The notes below the pieces were generated by a model. It was not told the origin of the DNA, searched no databases, and saw only the letters and a program-made list of their open reading frames with translations. A stretch of DNA of 64,000 nucleotides from Streptomyces monashensis (GTDB taxonomy: Bacteria; Actinomycetota; Actinomycetes; Streptomycetales; Streptomycetaceae): NCBI RefSeq assembly GCF_001866665.1, contig NZ_MLYO01000049.1, forward strand, positions 38,876 to 102,875, given 5' to 3'. Numbering within the stretch: the stretch's first letter is position 1; every line of letters starts with the position of its first letter. The position numbers and the translations under genes are program-made. Positions 35,889 to 45,364 of the stretch are shown here, piece by piece.

Positions 35889-38210
35889 TTATGAGCGCTG
35901 TCCGAGCAGGCGGAGTTGCACGAACAGGTCGCCCGGGTCTCCTCCGCGCAGGCCGGTCTGGCCTTGCCCGGTGAGGCGGATACGAGTGCCGTCCCGGACG
36001 CCGGGCGGGATTCTGACGGAGAGGGTGCGTCGGGTGCGTACTCGCCCCTGGCCTGTGCACCTGTCGCAGGCGATGGAGGCGACTGTGCCGCTGCCGTCGC
36101 AGGCCTCGCACCGTATGGCCGTGTCGAAGCTGATCTTCTTGACGGTGCCGGACCGGGCCTCGGCAGAGTCTATGTCCGTATGAATCAGCAGATCCTGGCC
36201 TCGACGGTCTTCGGGTGCCGGCGCCCGGTTCCGCCACGCCAGCCGGTCTCGCAGTCTGGCGTGGCGGAACTGGTAGACGGACCCCGCCTGCCGCAGGACG
36301 CCGCGCCGGTGGGCATCGGCCAGGAAGCCCTCCAGACGCCAGGGCAGCAGCCCGCGGGCGGCGAGCAGCGACCGTGCCACCAGGTAATCGGCCCACGGTG
36401 ACTGGGTGAGCAACGCGGGCACGGTGAAGGCCGCGGCCAGCGCCGCGAGCCGGAAGGCCGGAGTCGCTTCGGTCGGGTCAGCAGCCGACATGGTGGCAAG
36501 GGCCGGTTCGGTGATGAAGAAGACGATCAGCACAGCCAGCCCGGTGACCGTGACCAGCGTCCGTCGTCGGCTGACGGTGAGCGAGCGGTGCGGGCTACTG
36601 GCCTCGTCGCGATCGACCCGGCTGCCCGCCGCGACCATGAGCCAGGCCAACAGCAGCAGCGCGAGCACGGCCGCGGCCAGCCCTCCCAGCACGAGGAGGA
36701 TCTGCAGCACAGGGCTGCTGTTCGGCCCGGCAAACGCTGCGGCGGTCAGCCCGACGAACAGCACCATGACCCAGCCCACCGGAAAGACCGTGAGGCGTAA
36801 CAGAAGCCCGAGATGGGGCCGGAACCGGACCTTTCCCCGAGCGAGACCGTCCGGGACCCGCATGGTGAAGCTGAGGAACAGGCACCCCACGTAGAGGAAG
36901 AACACCGGGCCGCCCATGTCGTCGTCCAGGGTGAAGTCCTGTCCATCGGCAATGGGCACCACCATCCACACGATCACCAATGCCAGCAGGCCCAGCACCC
37001 TTCGCTCTCGCCAGTGCTTCGGCCTGCGTCGCAGTTCCCACCATGAGATGTCCTCGCCGTTCAGGTCGGTGAGGCGGCGGGCCAGGGTGGCCAGCCAGCG
37101 GTTGGCATCGTCCGCGCGCCAGTTGCGCGGCGGGCGTCGGCCCCTGGGCGGGGGTGGTGCCGGGCCGTCCGGGTACACCGCGGGAACGAGCGCGTCCAGG
37201 AGATGGCGTTCGACGGCCGCGGCAGTGGGGAACCCTGTCGGGTCGATGAGTTCGGCGGGACGGGTGTCCGGCTCCCGGTAGGCGACGCGCGCCAGCCAGA
37301 GCATCAGTGGCATGGACAGACACCGGGCCAGGTTGCCGTGCGGCCGCTGCGTCAGGTCGTCCAGCACCGGCTGCCAGCGTGCCGCGTGCTGCGGTGTGGC
37401 GCTGCTGCGCAGGTACTCTGCGGCCGCCTCGGCGGACAGGGGGTCCGCCTGTACGACCGCCGCCGACCGCAGCACGGAAGCGGCGCGGGCCGCCTTCGCG
37501 TAGGCGCTCGTGCGGCAGGTGAGGATGAGGGAACCACCCGCTGCCAGAGCGTCGTTGAGGCTTTTGAGGGCCAGAGGGGCGTGGTCGGGCGGCAGTTCGT
37601 CAAGACCGTCCAGCACGGGCAGGATCCGCCGGTCGCGGACGAGGCCCCGCGCTGTCTCGGCCGTCAGCTGCGGGTAATCACGGAGCAGACAGTGCTCCAG
37701 CCAGGTGTGCAAGTGCTCCTCACCTGGACGCCACGACGCGATCGGCAGCAGAACGGGCACGGCGTCCCCGACGCGCATCTCCTGCAGCAGCTCGATCACC
37801 AGCAGTACGGCCAGTGTCGTCTTGCCGACCCCCGCCTCGCCCAATACCACCAGGCGACGCTGCCGCAGCGCGAGGAACGCGTTGGAGAACGCGCCTGAGC
37901 CCGCGCTGCTTCCCTCAGCGCTGTCTCCGATCAAATGAGGGTGATCCCCGAACTCCGTATCCCGCACGACCCGCCACGGGACTGGGATCGGCACCGGGTC
38001 GAACAGGCCGCGCATACGGGCTTCTTCACGCCACTGCGCCAGCACCGTACGGGCGAGGTCACGTGCCGCGGCCTCCTGCGGATCGTCGATGACGAGCTGG
38101 AAGTAGTTGTTCTGGACACCTCCGGCCCCCAAGTTGATGGCGGTCGGACCATAGAAGGTGTTGCCGAATACCCATCCCTGCGCGGCGCCGGCGGACTCCG
38201 ACGCGCTCAC
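35889..38210 (-). CDS. NACHT-type NLR ATPase with N-terminal amyloid-like motif and C-terminal DnaJ zinc finger
   Basis: 773 residues from GTG at 38210, overlapping the preceding gene by 4 bases (GTGA). Residues 16-37 (GNTFYGPTAINLGAGG...NNYF) repeat a motif found at the C-terminus of that gene's product. The NACHT domain follows: Walker A VVLGEAGVGKTTLAV at about 121-135, Walker B RILPVLDGLDELP at about 195-207, sensor region LILTCRTSAYAKA. Residues about 400-620 hold several hydrophobic helices. Residues 701-724 carry two CxxCxGxG repeats (CEACDGSG, CDRCTGQG), then a DnaJ-type C-terminal domain (SVRIPPGVRDGTRIRLTGQG). No WD40 or TPR sensor is seen. Likely an immune or signalling NLR; the DnaJ part may sense or bind unfolded protein (inference). 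Confidence 0.9.
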   Translation of the reverse strand: MSASESAGAAQGWVFGNTFYGPTAINLGAGGVQNNYFQLVIDDPQEAAARDLARTVLAQWREEARMRGLFDPVPIPVPWRVVRDTEFGDHPHLIGDSAEGSSAGSGAFSNAFLALRQRRLVVLGEAGVGKTTLAVLLVIELLQEMRVGDAVPVLLPIASWRPGEEHLHTWLEHCLLRDYPQLTAETARGLVRDRRILPVLDGLDELPPDHAPLALKSLNDALAAGGSLILTCRTSAYAKAARAASVLRSAAVVQADPLSAEAAAEYLRSSATPQHAARWQPVLDDLTQRPHGNLARCLSMPLMLWLARVAYREPDTRPAELIDPTGFPTAAAVERHLLDALVPAVYPDGPAPPPPRGRRPPRNWRADDANRWLATLARRLTDLNGEDISWWELRRRPKHWRERRVLGLLALVIVWMVVPIADGQDFTLDDDMGGPVFFLYVGCLFLSFTMRVPDGLARGKVRFRPHLGLLLRLTVFPVGWVMVLFVGLTAAAFAGPNSSPVLQILLVLGGLAAAVLALLLLAWLMVAAGSRVDRDEASSPHRSLTVSRRRTLVTVTGLAVLIVFFITEPALATMSAADPTEATPAFRLAALAAAFTVPALLTQSPWADYLVARSLLAARGLLPWRLEGFLADAHRRGVLRQAGSVYQFRHARLRDRLAWRNRAPAPEDRRGQDLLIHTDIDSAEARSGTVKKISFDTAIRCEACDGSGTVASIACDRCTGQGRVRTRRTLSVRIPPGVRDGTRIRLTGQGQTGLRGGDPGDLFVQLRLLGQRS

Positions 38211-38644
38211 GCCCCTGACCCGAAGTGGTTGTCCTGCCGGTTACGGTCCCCGACCTGGATCGCGGCAGGCCCGTGGAAGACATTCCCCTCCATCCGCGCG
38301 CCGCTGTCGGCGGCGTTGCGCGCCTCAGCCACCAGGGCGCGCAGCTCGGCAGCCGCCTCCTGGCCCGCCCGCTCGTCCAGGTCCTCCAACAGCGTCTCGA
38401 ACCGGCCACGCCACCCCTCCGCCTGCACTTGGCGCACCCGATCCACCTCGTCCCCGACAGCGGAGACCAAGGCGGCCGCGGTCACGTCCAGCCGCTCCAG
38501 CTGGGCCCGTTCACGCTGCGGGTCGCCTCGGCCCAGCAGAAGAGCCGCCCGCTGCCGTATCCCCGCCCATGCTTCCGTACCCGCGGCCTGTGCCACCGCG
38601 GTACCCCCCGCGGCGGCGAGCGCCGTCAAGGCCTCCGTCAGCAT
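38207..38644 (-). CDS. Helical effector/adaptor partner of the NACHT protein
   Basis: 145 residues from ATG at 38644 behind GGGGAG. Residues 1-115 are predicted all-helical: LTEALTALAAAGGTAVAQAA, GTEAWAGIRQRAALLLGRGD, PQRERAQLERLDVTAAALVS, RFETLLEDLDERAGQEAAAE. Residues 120-141 are GNVFHGPAAIQVGDRN...NHF, closely matching residues 16-37 of the NACHT protein encoded next (identical frame G-N-x-F-x-G-P-x-A-I). Such a shared short motif, at the C-terminus of an effector and the N-terminus of an NLR, is the hallmark of BASS-type amyloid signalling. The helical part would then be the executing domain (Bell-like), but this is inference. Confidence 0.82.
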   Translation of the reverse strand: MLTEALTALAAAGGTAVAQAAGTEAWAGIRQRAALLLGRGDPQRERAQLERLDVTAAALVSAVGDEVDRVRQVQAEGWRGRFETLLEDLDERAGQEAAAELRALVAEARNAADSGARMEGNVFHGPAAIQVGDRNRQDNHFGSGA

Positions 38645-39419
38645 CTCCGTCCACTCCCCTCTTCTGCGCTCCCTCGACCGTACCGCCAGTGAGGGCGCTC
38701 CACAGCACCGTTGGGCGGCAAGGCCGCCGCGGTGGGGCGGCAGCGGTCGCAAAGCCGACGCCTTCTTCTCCGGGCGCCGTCACAGCGGCCCTCTCCGCCG
38801 TCCTGGCCGTGGTCCCGATTCCGGATGCCATCAGGTTCGCCAGGCTTCTGCGCTCGCCGCCTCGGTGCGGGGAAAATCGAGGCGGGCACCCGGTAAGCCG
38901 TGGAGTCTGTGCTGCCGGTCAGCTCGCCCAACAGCGGCAAGCGGGTCCTGCCGGCGTGCATACGCACGCAGTGCTTGAAGCGGCCCGGGACCTGAACGTT
39001 GGAGACCGGGCGGTTCGCCACCAATCGGCCGAGATCCGGCGGCTGATGGCCTGGCTCAACGGTTATTCGGACCGTCAGCGGAAACCATCCCACTCTGAAG
39101 TGACCGAACCACCTCGGCAGCGGGTGCTGCGGGCTCGGATTTTGGCGCCGGCAGGGCGTGTCCGACCGTTCGGTTCACCTACGTGGAGGACGGTTCGCCC
39201 GGCGCGTTTCCCAGTCGTCTCCCGCGCGCAACATGTACGCGCCGCGCACCCCCACCGGTACCGTCCCGCGTCCTCGGCCCATGACGCTCAGCCGCGCCGC
39301 TCCCGCCCGAGACGCCGCCCCGCCAGCAGCACAACCACCGGGAAGAGAGCCCCGCCACGCTGAGCGCGAACGTCAATCCCCGAGGACGGGCCCTTCGCGA
39401 CAAAGCCCGAACGGGCGCG
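38645..39419. other. Stretch without a recognisable gene
   Basis: Upstream region of the NACHT operon. A minus-strand frame near 39300-39370 (ALFPVVVLLAGRRLGRERRG, stop) could be the last helix of a lost membrane protein. Otherwise low-complexity frames only. Confidence 0.35.
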
Positions 39420-39866
39420 CGCGGCGGTGCTGCGTGCGCCCGGGTCCGCGCTGCCGATCGCCTGGGTGACCGCTGACGCGCCCTACAGGAAGGAACGGGG
39501 CTTCCAGCAGGCCCTGGAGGATGCGACATGGCGCGTCATATCCAGCGTCCAGCACGATCAGGACCTGCCGGTGGCCCGGCCGCCACTGGCCGTCGGCGAC
39601 GAGCTGGTCGCCTCGCGGAGCTGGACCGTGGTCACCGCGGTGACGTCGTCCCCCGGCTCCAGGCGGACCGCGGTCCAGCACCGCCGCCCAGCACCGTCGT
39701 CCACAAGGTTCGGCCGGTCTCCAGCGCGGCCACGATCGAGCCCGGCCAGCCCGGGACCATCTGCACCACCCACACAGGCGCAGGCACGACTGGACCCCGC
39801 CCGGCGGTCGCCCGGCCCATGACACCGCCCCCGGGCCCTTCCCACGAGAGTGCTCGGGACCACCGG
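39420..39866 (-). pseudogene. Frameshifted transposase remnant (DDE type)
   Basis: Pieces in different frames line up as one protein: PAPVWVVQMVPGWPGSIVAA, LETGRTLWTTVL, RLEPGDDVTAVTTVQLRE, VADGQWRPGHRQVLIVLDAGYDAPCRI. This resembles the catalytic part of a common streptomycete transposase (V-V-P-G-W-P-x-S-x-V-A-A-L-E...L-V-V-L-D-A-G-Y-D). At least two frameshifts are needed. Confidence 0.65.
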
Positions 39867-39908
39867 GCCTCCGGATGCAGCCCGGCGCCCCCTGGTATGG
39901 CCCGGGGG

Positions 39909-40316
39909 TCAGCGCACCCTGACGGTCTCGGCCGGCCCGACCATTTGCAGGCGGAGCTTGTTCGAGCCAAAGTCAGCCTCGTAGAGCGCGCCGCGGAACT
40001 GCAGCGTGCCTCGGTGCTTCGCCTGTACCCAGGTATCGACGGCGCCACCACGGCCGATGCCTCCGTGAGCGCACTTCACCGTACGCCAGGGCCCTTTGCC
40101 CTGCCGCTGCTGCACACAGAACTTCTGAAGGACATCGCTGTCGTTCTCGGCGTCCCCCTTCACGTGGACGCGCGCGCCGACCTTGACGGTGTGCGGGCTC
40201 ACCTTGAAGTCGTAACTGACCTTCGCGGAAGCCGTGACCGCACTCAGCCCGAGCGCCGATATGCCGACCGCTGCAACGACGGCCGCACGCGCAGCACGCC
40301 GGTCGAGAGCACTCAT
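39909..40316 (-). CDS. Small secreted protein of unknown function
   Basis: 135 residues from ATG at 40316. A classical signal peptide (RRAARAAVVAAVGISALGLS AVTASA, cleavage after A-S-A) precedes a basic mature domain of about 100 residues with VSYDFKVSPHTVKVGARVHV, which reads like a beta-sandwich start, and two Cys (FCVQQ, VKCAHGG) that could form a disulfide. No family recognised. Stands alone, with a decayed transposase downstream. Confidence 0.75.
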   Translation of the reverse strand: MSALDRRAARAAVVAAVGISALGLSAVTASAKVSYDFKVSPHTVKVGARVHVKGDAENDSDVLQKFCVQQRQGKGPWRTVKCAHGGIGRGGAVDTWVQAKHRGTLQFRGALYEADFGSNKLRLQMVGPAETVRVR

Positions 40317-40610
40317 CGTTTGTCTCCCCCTACGGATGGTCTTGTGCTTGGCAGCTTCGAAGAGGCGGAGGATACGAGGCTGTTCCTCGGCCTGTAGCCA
40401 CCGGTTCCGTGCACCAATCGCAACCTGTCAGAGGGAGAACACGAGAGCGCCGTTGCCTCGCCGTTCATGAATTTTTCGGCGGTTCCCGACGAGCCGGAAT
40501 CCGGACCCGTCACAACTGGCCGTAACGGCCCCGTTCACGTGCCGTGGCCCAGCGTCCCTGCACCGGCAGCGGATCGTGACTCGAACCGCACCTCAGGACA
40601 TGATCCGGCC

Positions 40611-40754
40611 ATGCGCATACGGAGGGCAGTGCGGTGGGTTGTGTGGGAACTGTGGTCGGTGTGCCTGGTCGTCGCAGTCGGGACCGTCGTGGTGGTGACG
40701 GCAGAGACGCTCGTCCTGCTCACTCGCTGCCGGACCTGGACGGACGGCTGTTGA
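40611..40754 (+). CDS. Possible 47-residue single-helix membrane protein
   Basis: ATG at 40611 opens RIRRAVRWVVWELWSVCLVV followed by a Val-rich hydrophobic stretch and a short polar tail with Cys. The positive-inside N-terminus suits a single-pass membrane peptide. The ribosome-binding site is poor, so it may not be translated. Confidence 0.35.
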   Translation: MRIRRAVRWVVWELWSVCLVVAVGTVVVVTAETLVLLTRCRTWTDGC

Positions 40755-40878
40755 ACACTTCGCGTGAGGCGCCTGCCCGTCCGGGACGGCCGCGGCCGAT
40801 CTGCGTGATCCAGAAGCCCATCCAGGCACCACCCCGCTCATCTCCGGGGTGGTGCCTGCCGCACGCCGTTCGGAAAGC

Positions 40879-41079
40879 TCAACGAGCCTTCCGGACCTCG
40901 GCCGCGTGCCCGTCTTGCACGTCGACCTGGAATTCCACCTTGTCCCCCTGGCGCAGATTCGCCCTCTCTGCGGGACTTGAAACGTCATCCCGAGAGAAAT
41001 GCCGTTTGGGACCGTCGTCGTCCTTGATGCGGCCCGTGCCCTGCGCCTGGTTGAACTCCTCGATCTTGCCTGTAGACAT
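40879..41079 (-). CDS. Cold-shock-domain-like small protein
   Basis: 66 residues from ATG at 41079. STGKIEEFNQAQGTGRIKDD follows the cold-shock pattern G-x-V-K-x-F-N-x-x-x-G-x-G-F-I, and HFSRDDVSS and GDKVEFQVDVQDGHAAEVRKA match the later strands. The RNA-binding aromatic residues of RNP1 are largely replaced (GTGRI instead of GYGFI), so nucleic-acid binding may be altered. Monocistronic. Confidence 0.75.
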   Translation of the reverse strand: MSTGKIEEFNQAQGTGRIKDDDGPKRHFSRDDVSSPAERANLRQGDKVEFQVDVQDGHAAEVRKAR

Positions 41080-41483
41080 GGCTGCGTTCCCATCGCTCGG
41101 CGGTACTGAGAGGCCCCGGGTTACGAGTGGGTGCCCACGGCCAGCGAACCCGCACTCACGTGCGGCAGCGACTGCTGTGATCCGAACGGGTGACGGCACC
41201 CATGAGGACCCGGCCGGAACCTCAGTGCTCCCATACCTCCGCACCGTGGCCATGCCACTTGAAGACCCACGATCGCATGACGCTCAGCCATGCCCTCACC
41301 CTCACTCAGCCGCAGGTGAGGCGCACTCGGGCGACGCCTGTCAGTGGTGGCCGGCAACCCCACGGGGTCAGGCTGTTCACCTCGGCCGACGCGTTTCCCC
41401 AAATGCTGCGGAGGAACGGCGTCTGTGCGGCCGCCACGACGGGGCGACGCGGCGGCCGCGTCTCCGGCACTCGGCCCTCATGC
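41080..41483. other. Stretch without a recognisable gene
   Basis: Upstream region of the cold-shock-like gene and downstream flank of the IS630 remnant. No domain seen in any frame. Confidence 0.4.
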
Positions 41484-42380
41484 TCAGTGGTCGGCTCCGG
41501 AAGTCCTTCGGGGGTTCCACCGGAACGCCTGCGCCATGGCCTTGTAGCGGTCTCCGAAGACTCGGAGCCGGTCCCTGGTCTCGGCGAGGTCGGTGAAGCC
41601 GTTGGGCGAGACGACCTGGCGCTGGACGACGGAGAAGCAGATCTCCACCTGGTTGAGCCAGCAGGCGTGTACCGGGGTGTGGGCCATGCGACCATGCCCG
41701 TGTTCGGGACGGCGGCGGCCAAGCGGTCGGCTGCTTCCTTCCCGCGGCGGGAGGAGTCGTTGTCGACGACCCGGAAGGCGCGCTTGGCGCCGGCGTACGG
41801 TTCTTGGCTCATGACCTGGGTGACCAGGGTCATGAGCGGATCGAGGCCGGTGCGTGGTTCGGTGCGGCCGAACACGCGGGCGCGGTGGACGTCGTAGGCG
41901 GCAAGGCAGGCCAGCGGCCCGCCGCGGCCGTATGTGTGGCTCACGCACATAGGCCGCCTCGGGCCGGAAACCAGGGCCGGAGGGGAACATCCAGGAGCGG
42001 TGCGGCCAGGGCTTGAGTGCTTCCTGGCCCAGCGGGCGGCGCACGGCGGAGGCCGACACGGACGAAGCGATGCCTCGAAGCATGGCCTCACGGGCCAGTT
42101 CCGGGTACGGCCGGCGGGACAGTGGCGCCCCGGTCCCAGCGGGCAACTGGCAGGCCCGTGCCTTGATTTGGGTAACCGGCAGCGCCGTGGACGAAGGAGG
42201 CCCCGGCCGGGACGGCTGCGGTCGGCCGAACCGCGTATGCCGTACCTGGCGAACCGGCCCCGCCGGCTTCCGCACGGTGTCCAGGTGCAGGCCCGTCTGG
42301 CGGGCCTTGCGCACGTTGGAGCGGCCCCTGGCCGCATGCAGCACGAACTGCGCGCGCATCCGGGCCTGGTAGGGGGCCTT
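41484..42380 (-). pseudogene. Frameshifted IS630-family transposase
   Basis: Nearly the whole protein can be followed across two frame changes. First QFVLHAARGRSNVRKARQTG and GLHLDTVRK (helix-turn-helix); then ACQLPAGTGAPLSRRPYPEL, LREA region and LKPWPHRSWMFPSGPGFR. In a second frame come DVHRARVFGRTEPRTGLDPL and AFRVVDNDSSRRGKEAADRL (catalytic Asp). Back in the first frame: HTPVHACWLNQVEICFSVVQ and RQVVSPNGFTDL. The DEK segment between is deleted. An inactive element. Confidence 0.8.
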
Positions 42381-42424
42381 GTGGCGATGGGCGGGAGCCG
42401 GTGAGGTCGCGGCCGCAGGTACCG

Positions 42425-42623
42425 ACGCGTCCGCCGCTGCCGGTTTCGGCACGAAAATGTAGGCGAGCACGGAGCCGATGATCCCGGCCGTCGCAGCGGC
42501 GATCAGGACCCGGTTCAGGGCCTCGGGCAGAGCTGCGCTGTGCTGTTGAAACCGTACGTCGAAGACCGCGACTCCCAGTGTTTGCCCCAGTTGCCGAAAG
42601 GTGGTCATGGCTCCGGCGGCCAT
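42425..42623 (-). pseudogene. C-terminal fragment of an MFS exporter
   Basis: AAGAMTTFRQLGQTLGVAVF then NRVLIAAATAGIIGSVLAYI FVP is the last two helices of a DHA2-type MFS transporter. The remainder is missing; the IS630 remnant adjoins its 3' side. Confidence 0.65.
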
Positions 42624-42639
42624 ACCTCCGAGATCTCGT

Positions 42640-43292
42640 GCAGCGTCCAGACATCCACCGCGGACGAGAGCGAAGCGCTGCTGCTCCGCAAGCTCCCCAG
42701 AACCAGCCGCGTCACCGCCGTCTCCGCCCACCTGCTGCTCGGCAACTACGCCCTGCCCGACAACTGTGCCGGGCCCGCCCGCCTCTCCCCCGACCAGGCC
42801 GCGCTGCTCACCCCGCCGCCCGCCGAAGCCAGCGTCGTCTCCCTGGAGCCCGCGGACCACCCGCTCTTTGATCTCCTGTCGCGAGACGGACGGGCGAGCC
42901 ACACCGAACTCGCGGCCGCGACCGGTTGGTCCGAATCGACCGTGCGACGCCGACTCGCTGTCCTGCGCCAGTCCGGAGTGCGCACCCTCCTCGTCGACAT
43001 CCCGCCGGCCGCCCTCGGCTTCCGGACCGAAGCCCGTCTGTGGATGGCCGTTCCGCCCTCCCGGCTCACCGTCGTGGCCTCCGCGATGGACGACCATCCC
43101 GAAGTCTCGCTCGTGGCCCAAACCACGGGCCCCACCAACCTGCTCGCGGCCGTCAACTGCAGGAACTCCCTTGACCTGGCACGGTACTTGACCGAGTGGA
43201 TCGCCTCACTGGACGCGATCCACACAATTGAGACGGCCCCCGTCATCCGCACGGTGCAACGAGCCGGAGCCCTGCTTCCGCTCGAACGCTGA
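42640..43292 (+). pseudogene. 5'-truncated Lrp/AsnC-family regulator
   Basis: About 215 residues remain. A second helix-turn-helix is clear (LFDLLSRDGRASHTELAAAT then GWSESTVRRRLAVLRQSG), followed by the RAM ligand domain (VAQTTGPTNLLAAVNCRNSL, DLARYLTEWIASLDAIHTIE TAPVIRTV). Streptomycete Lrp proteins of this kind have two such modules, so the N-terminal quarter, including the first DNA-binding part, has been lost. The ORF could still be translated from an internal start. Confidence 0.7.
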
Positions 43293-43397
43293 GCCACCAG
43301 CAGCTCGCGAGAAATCCTGCCCGCCAGACCGGCCGACGTCGACGTCCTTGCCCACGGGAGCGCCCGGCACCGCGATGCGCTCACGACTCAGGTCGTG

Positions 43398-45218
43398 TCA
43401 GCCTCCTGCGGCGGCGCCGTCCCTGCGGGGGTCGGCGGCCGCGAGGAGTGCGCCGCCGGGGGTGATGTCGATGAGGGCGGCTCCGCTGCGCAGCGGTACG
43501 GCTGTTGCGCAGGGGTGGCCCAGGGCGCGGAGTCCCGGCAGGAAGCGCTCGGCTCTGGTGCCCTGTTCCACGTCGGAGCGGACGTCGCGCAGGCCGTTGC
43601 AGTGGTTTGTGGTGGTCTGGCCGCTGACATGGCCGTGCGCGAGGGCTGTGCGCGGGTCGAGGTGGTGGATGAGCGTGTCGAGGATCTGATGGGCCACGTA
43701 GTCGGGGATGGGGCCGCCGCCGGCCGAACCGGCCACCAGGCGTGGCCTGCCCTGGGGAGTGAAGACCAGGGTGGGGGCCATCGAGGTGGTGGGGTGTTTG
43801 TGCGGTTCCATGAGGTTGTGGCCGCCCGTGCCTGCGGGTGCGAAGTTGGTGAGGGCGTTGTTGAGGACCATGCCACGGACGAGGAGTCCGCAGCCGAAGT
43901 TCTGGTTCACCGCGGTGGTCATGGACAGGGCGTTGCCATATCCGTCCACGATGCTCACCTGGCTGGTGGCGTCGTTGCTGACGGTGCCGGGGGCCGTGGC
44001 GGCGCACCGTCCGGGGCGTACGCCACGGACGGCGGTGGTCGAAGAGATCAGTGCGGCCCGCCGGTCGAGGTAGGCAGGTGACAGGAGCCCTTCCACGGGG
44101 ATGTCACCGAGGTCCGGGTCCCCCGCGCAGGCCCGTGCGTCCACTCCGGCCAGTCGTCCGGATTCGATCAGCAGATGAGCATGGCCGAGTGTGCCGGGCG
44201 TCCGTGCGGCGATGCCCTTGCGGTCGGCCAGGCCGAGGATGCCGAGGACGTCGATGCCGCCGAAGGCCGGCGGTGGGGCCGTGCACACCCGGTAGCCCAC
44301 AGCCCGGCGGCACAGGGGAGCCCGCTCGCGGGCCCGGTAGTCGGCCATGTCCCGCACCGTCATGAGTGAAGGGATCACCGCAGGCCCCCGGCTGTCGGTA
44401 GCGGGCTTGAGGGTGCCGCGCGCGGCACCCTGCACCAGGGCAGGTGCGATCCCGCCGCGTGGTGCGTAGAAGGCGTCAGCTCCGCCGGCCGCGACCTCGT
44501 ACAGGACCCGGGCAAGCTCAGGGTTGGCCACCCTGGCTCCGGTCGGCATGGGCCGCCCGCCCGGGCAGTACAGGGCCCGCACATCGGGGTATGCACAGCC
44601 CTCCCCGGCCATGTCGTGAAGGTAGCGGCCTGCCGGAAAGCCGCGGGCAGCCAGCCGCCTGCCCGCGTCGAAGAGAGAACCCCAGGGCCGGCGGCCGAAC
44701 CGGCGATGGAGCAGGCCGAGAACCCTCACCGTGCCGGGAACCCCCACCGCGCGCCCTGTGTGCTCGACGCTGTCGCCAAAAGCCCGGATGCCGAGGCGCT
44801 GTTCGTGCTCGGTGGGCAGGCGCAGTCCCCGAGTGGTCACGGCCGGGGCCTGCGCGAGCCCCTCGAAGAAACGGACACGACGGCGCCCAGCGTCCCAGTA
44901 GAGGATCTGGGTGCCCCCACCCAGCCCGGACGACTGCGGCTCGACCACCGCCAGCACCGCCTGTACGGCCACCGCCGCATCCGCCGCGCTACCCCCACGC
45001 CACAGCACCGCACAGCCCGCCAAGGCCGCCGGCGGGCTGGCAGCCGCAACCATGAACCGCCTCCCCCCTACCGGACCGGCAGCAGAACGGCCGACAACCG
45101 GCACGCACACACCGTGCCGCACCACCCCGACGGGAAATCCCGTCCCACTCCCACCGGACCAGACACCCGGCGCGAGAAACAAGAACGAGCAGAGAAGGGG
45201 CACGAGGACGTTCAACAC
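43398..45218 (-). CDS. Gamma-glutamyltranspeptidase, secreted
   Basis: About 606 residues from GTG at 45218 (LNVLVPLLCSFLFLAPGV, a signal peptide); the open frame continues upstream without a better start. Large-subunit features: MVAAASPPAALAGCAVLWRG GSAADAAVAVQAVLAVVEPQSSGLGGG (in sequence), GVPGTVRVLGLLHRRFG. The autocleavage/nucleophile Thr is in SNDATSQVSIVDGYGNALSM, followed by NNALTNFAP and the GSAGGGPIP loop of the small subunit. It cleaves gamma-glutamyl bonds of glutathione-like peptides outside the cell. C-terminal end is compact and complete. A link to the sulfur region 14 kb away is possible but unproven. Confidence 0.9.
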   Translation of the reverse strand: MLNVLVPLLCSFLFLAPGVWSGGSGTGFPVGVVRHGVCVPVVGRSAAGPVGGRRFMVAAASPPAALAGCAVLWRGGSAADAAVAVQAVLAVVEPQSSGLGGGTQILYWDAGRRRVRFFEGLAQAPAVTTRGLRLPTEHEQRLGIRAFGDSVEHTGRAVGVPGTVRVLGLLHRRFGRRPWGSLFDAGRRLAARGFPAGRYLHDMAGEGCAYPDVRALYCPGGRPMPTGARVANPELARVLYEVAAGGADAFYAPRGGIAPALVQGAARGTLKPATDSRGPAVIPSLMTVRDMADYRARERAPLCRRAVGYRVCTAPPPAFGGIDVLGILGLADRKGIAARTPGTLGHAHLLIESGRLAGVDARACAGDPDLGDIPVEGLLSPAYLDRRAALISSTTAVRGVRPGRCAATAPGTVSNDATSQVSIVDGYGNALSMTTAVNQNFGCGLLVRGMVLNNALTNFAPAGTGGHNLMEPHKHPTTSMAPTLVFTPQGRPRLVAGSAGGGPIPDYVAHQILDTLIHHLDPRTALAHGHVSGQTTTNHCNGLRDVRSDVEQGTRAERFLPGLRALGHPCATAVPLRSGAALIDITPGGALLAAADPRRDGAAAGG

Positions 45219-45364
45219 ACAGCGGCGAAACCGCACACAGCCTCCGGAACACAGCCCACCGACACCTCGCAACGCCCGCACCCCGCCACCCGCCGCACGG
45301 CGAAGACATCCAGCAGCACAGCCGCAAGGCAAACACACCAACACGAGCAGCACGGACAAGACCC

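Noticed and set aside
43398..45218. Idea that the gamma-glutamyltranspeptidase belongs to the sulfur regulon
   Set aside because: No Cys leader, SAM-IV element or sulfur gene is next to it, and 14 kb of mostly decayed genes separate it from the sulfur island.
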